In this document: piece by piece, positions 13,825-14,145 of the stretch
Numbering within the stretch: position 1 is the stretch's first letter
How the letters are laid out: each line of letters begins with the position of its first letter
From: Acidocella sp.
GTDB taxonomy: Bacteria; Pseudomonadota; Alphaproteobacteria; Acetobacterales; Acetobacteraceae
Assembly (NCBI GenBank): GCA_029077775.1
Contig: JAQNCU010000033.1
Location: 1 to 14,145 of the forward strand
Length of the DNA: 14,145 nucleotides
Direction of reading: 5' to 3'
The notes under the pieces: model-generated
The model's database searches: none
The model's input: the letters and a program-made list of their open reading frames with translations, nothing else
What the model was told of the DNA's origin: nothing
Made by a program: the position numbers and the translations under genes

Positions 13825-13941
13825 GCGCTTTTTGAAAAAAGCGCGCAAAAACTTATCGGACCTTGGGCCGTGGGCATGGTCGGCACCACGCCCATGGCCC
13901 GGAATTTCAGAAGTTTTTTGCTTCTTTTTTTAAAAAAGAAG
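13825..13941. repeat. Composite palindromic element, copy B
   Basis: Left hairpin: GCGCTTTTT (13825-13833) with AAAAAGCGC (13836-13844). GCAAAAACTT (13845-13854) is complementary to AAGTTTTTTGC (13911-13921), apart from one extra T. Between them is a strong central hairpin at 13865-13900: GGGCCGTGGGC pairs with GCCCATGGCCC, then one mismatch, then TGGT/ACCA around CGGC. Right hairpin: CTTCTTTT (13921-13928) with AAAAGAAG (13934-13941). The order of parts matches 9589-9709. It sits between phaA and scoA. The GC hairpin with a T6 tract 11 nt after it could terminate plus-strand transcription, and the mirror T tract could do so on the minus strand. Confidence 0.75.
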
Positions 13942-13971
13942 ATACTTTTTTACCTTAACGCCCGAGGCCCC

Positions 13972-14145
13972 ATGGCAGTTTCCAAAATCTTTCCCACCGC
14001 CACCGCCGCCCTGGCGGGCATTTTAAAAGACGGCATGATGATCATGGCCGGGGGCTTCGGGCTTTGTGGCATCCCCACTGCGTTGATCGAGGCCATACGT
14101 GACTCGGGCGTGAAGAACCTCACCATCATCTCGAATAATGCCGGC
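13972..14145 (+). CDS. scoA: 3-oxoacid CoA-transferase subunit A (ScoA/AtoD-like), partial
   Basis: Only the first 58 residues are in the window; the frame is open to the end. The CoA-transferase family I signature DGMMIMAGGFGLCGIP is at residues 20-35, followed by LTIISNNAG (50-58), typical of subunit A of succinyl-CoA:3-ketoacid CoA-transferase. With a subunit B, expected next, it moves CoA between succinyl-CoA and acetoacetate, linking PHB or ketone breakdown to the TCA cycle. GAGG (13964-13967) is close to the ATG (spacing 4). A composite palindrome separates it from phaA, so it may have its own transcript. AtoD of acetate/acetoacetate CoA-transferase is the alternative, since the two are alike at this end. 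Confidence 0.9.
   Translation, partial: MAVSKIFPTATAALAGILKDGMMIMAGGFGLCGIPTALIEAIRDSGVKNLTIISNNAG

Overview
The window looks like chromosomal DNA of an alphaproteobacterium, most likely an Acetobacteraceae-type member of the Rhodospirillales. The grounds are high G+C (about 60-65% in the operons), strong G/C preference at third codon positions, a PhaR-type PHA regulator and an unusual PhaC/small-partner pair. The family assignment is inference, not proof. No rRNA, tRNA, CRISPR array, transposase, phage gene or defence gene is visible. The theme is acetyl-CoA and acyl-CoA traffic: acetate activation, beta-oxidation, polyhydroxyalkanoate (PHA) synthesis and ketoacid CoA transfer.

Layout. 49-612 (-): GrpB/UPF0157 family protein. 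846-2780 (-): acetyl-CoA synthetase (acs). 2781-3076: divergent intergenic region with a long structured leader for a cold-shock protein gene (3077-3280, +). 3281-3598: hairpin repeat/terminator and a candidate promoter for a MerR-family regulator (3599-4021, +). Directly downstream is a beta-oxidation operon: 3-ketoacyl-CoA thiolase (4052-5188), a FadN-type 3-hydroxyacyl-CoA dehydrogenase/enoyl-CoA hydratase fusion (5191-7566) and a long acyl-CoA dehydrogenase (7616-9388). 9389-9824 is a gene-free stretch made almost entirely of palindromic repeats. On the minus strand come phaR (10471-11073) and, behind it, a secreted ankyrin-like protein (9825-10421). Divergently, the plus strand carries a small coiled-coil protein (11230-11589), a PHA-synthase-like phaC (11405-12577, apparently overlapping it by 185 nt in another frame), phaA (12620-13795) and, past a composite palindromic element, the start of scoA (13972 to the window end).

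How the genes fit together. Acs makes acetyl-CoA from acetate. The fad operon makes acetyl-CoA from fatty acyl-CoA, probably under the adjacent MerR protein. PhaA condenses acetyl-CoA to acetoacetyl-CoA. PhaC polymerises hydroxyacyl-CoA, with PhaR as sensor/repressor. ScoA/ScoB would exchange CoA between succinyl-CoA and acetoacetate. No acetoacetyl-CoA reductase (phaB) lies in the window.

The most unusual content is non-coding. There are six A/T-stem hairpins of one family, two of which pair up with others into composite elements of about 120 bp (9589-9709 and 13825-13941). A 71-bp inverted repeat links the grpB 3' end to the fad-operon downstream region. A second hairpin family has copies at 3289-3327 and 9461-9522. 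The cold-shock leader can form mutually exclusive structures near its Shine-Dalgarno. The phaC overlap is the main coding oddity. I found no convincing new multi-gene system.
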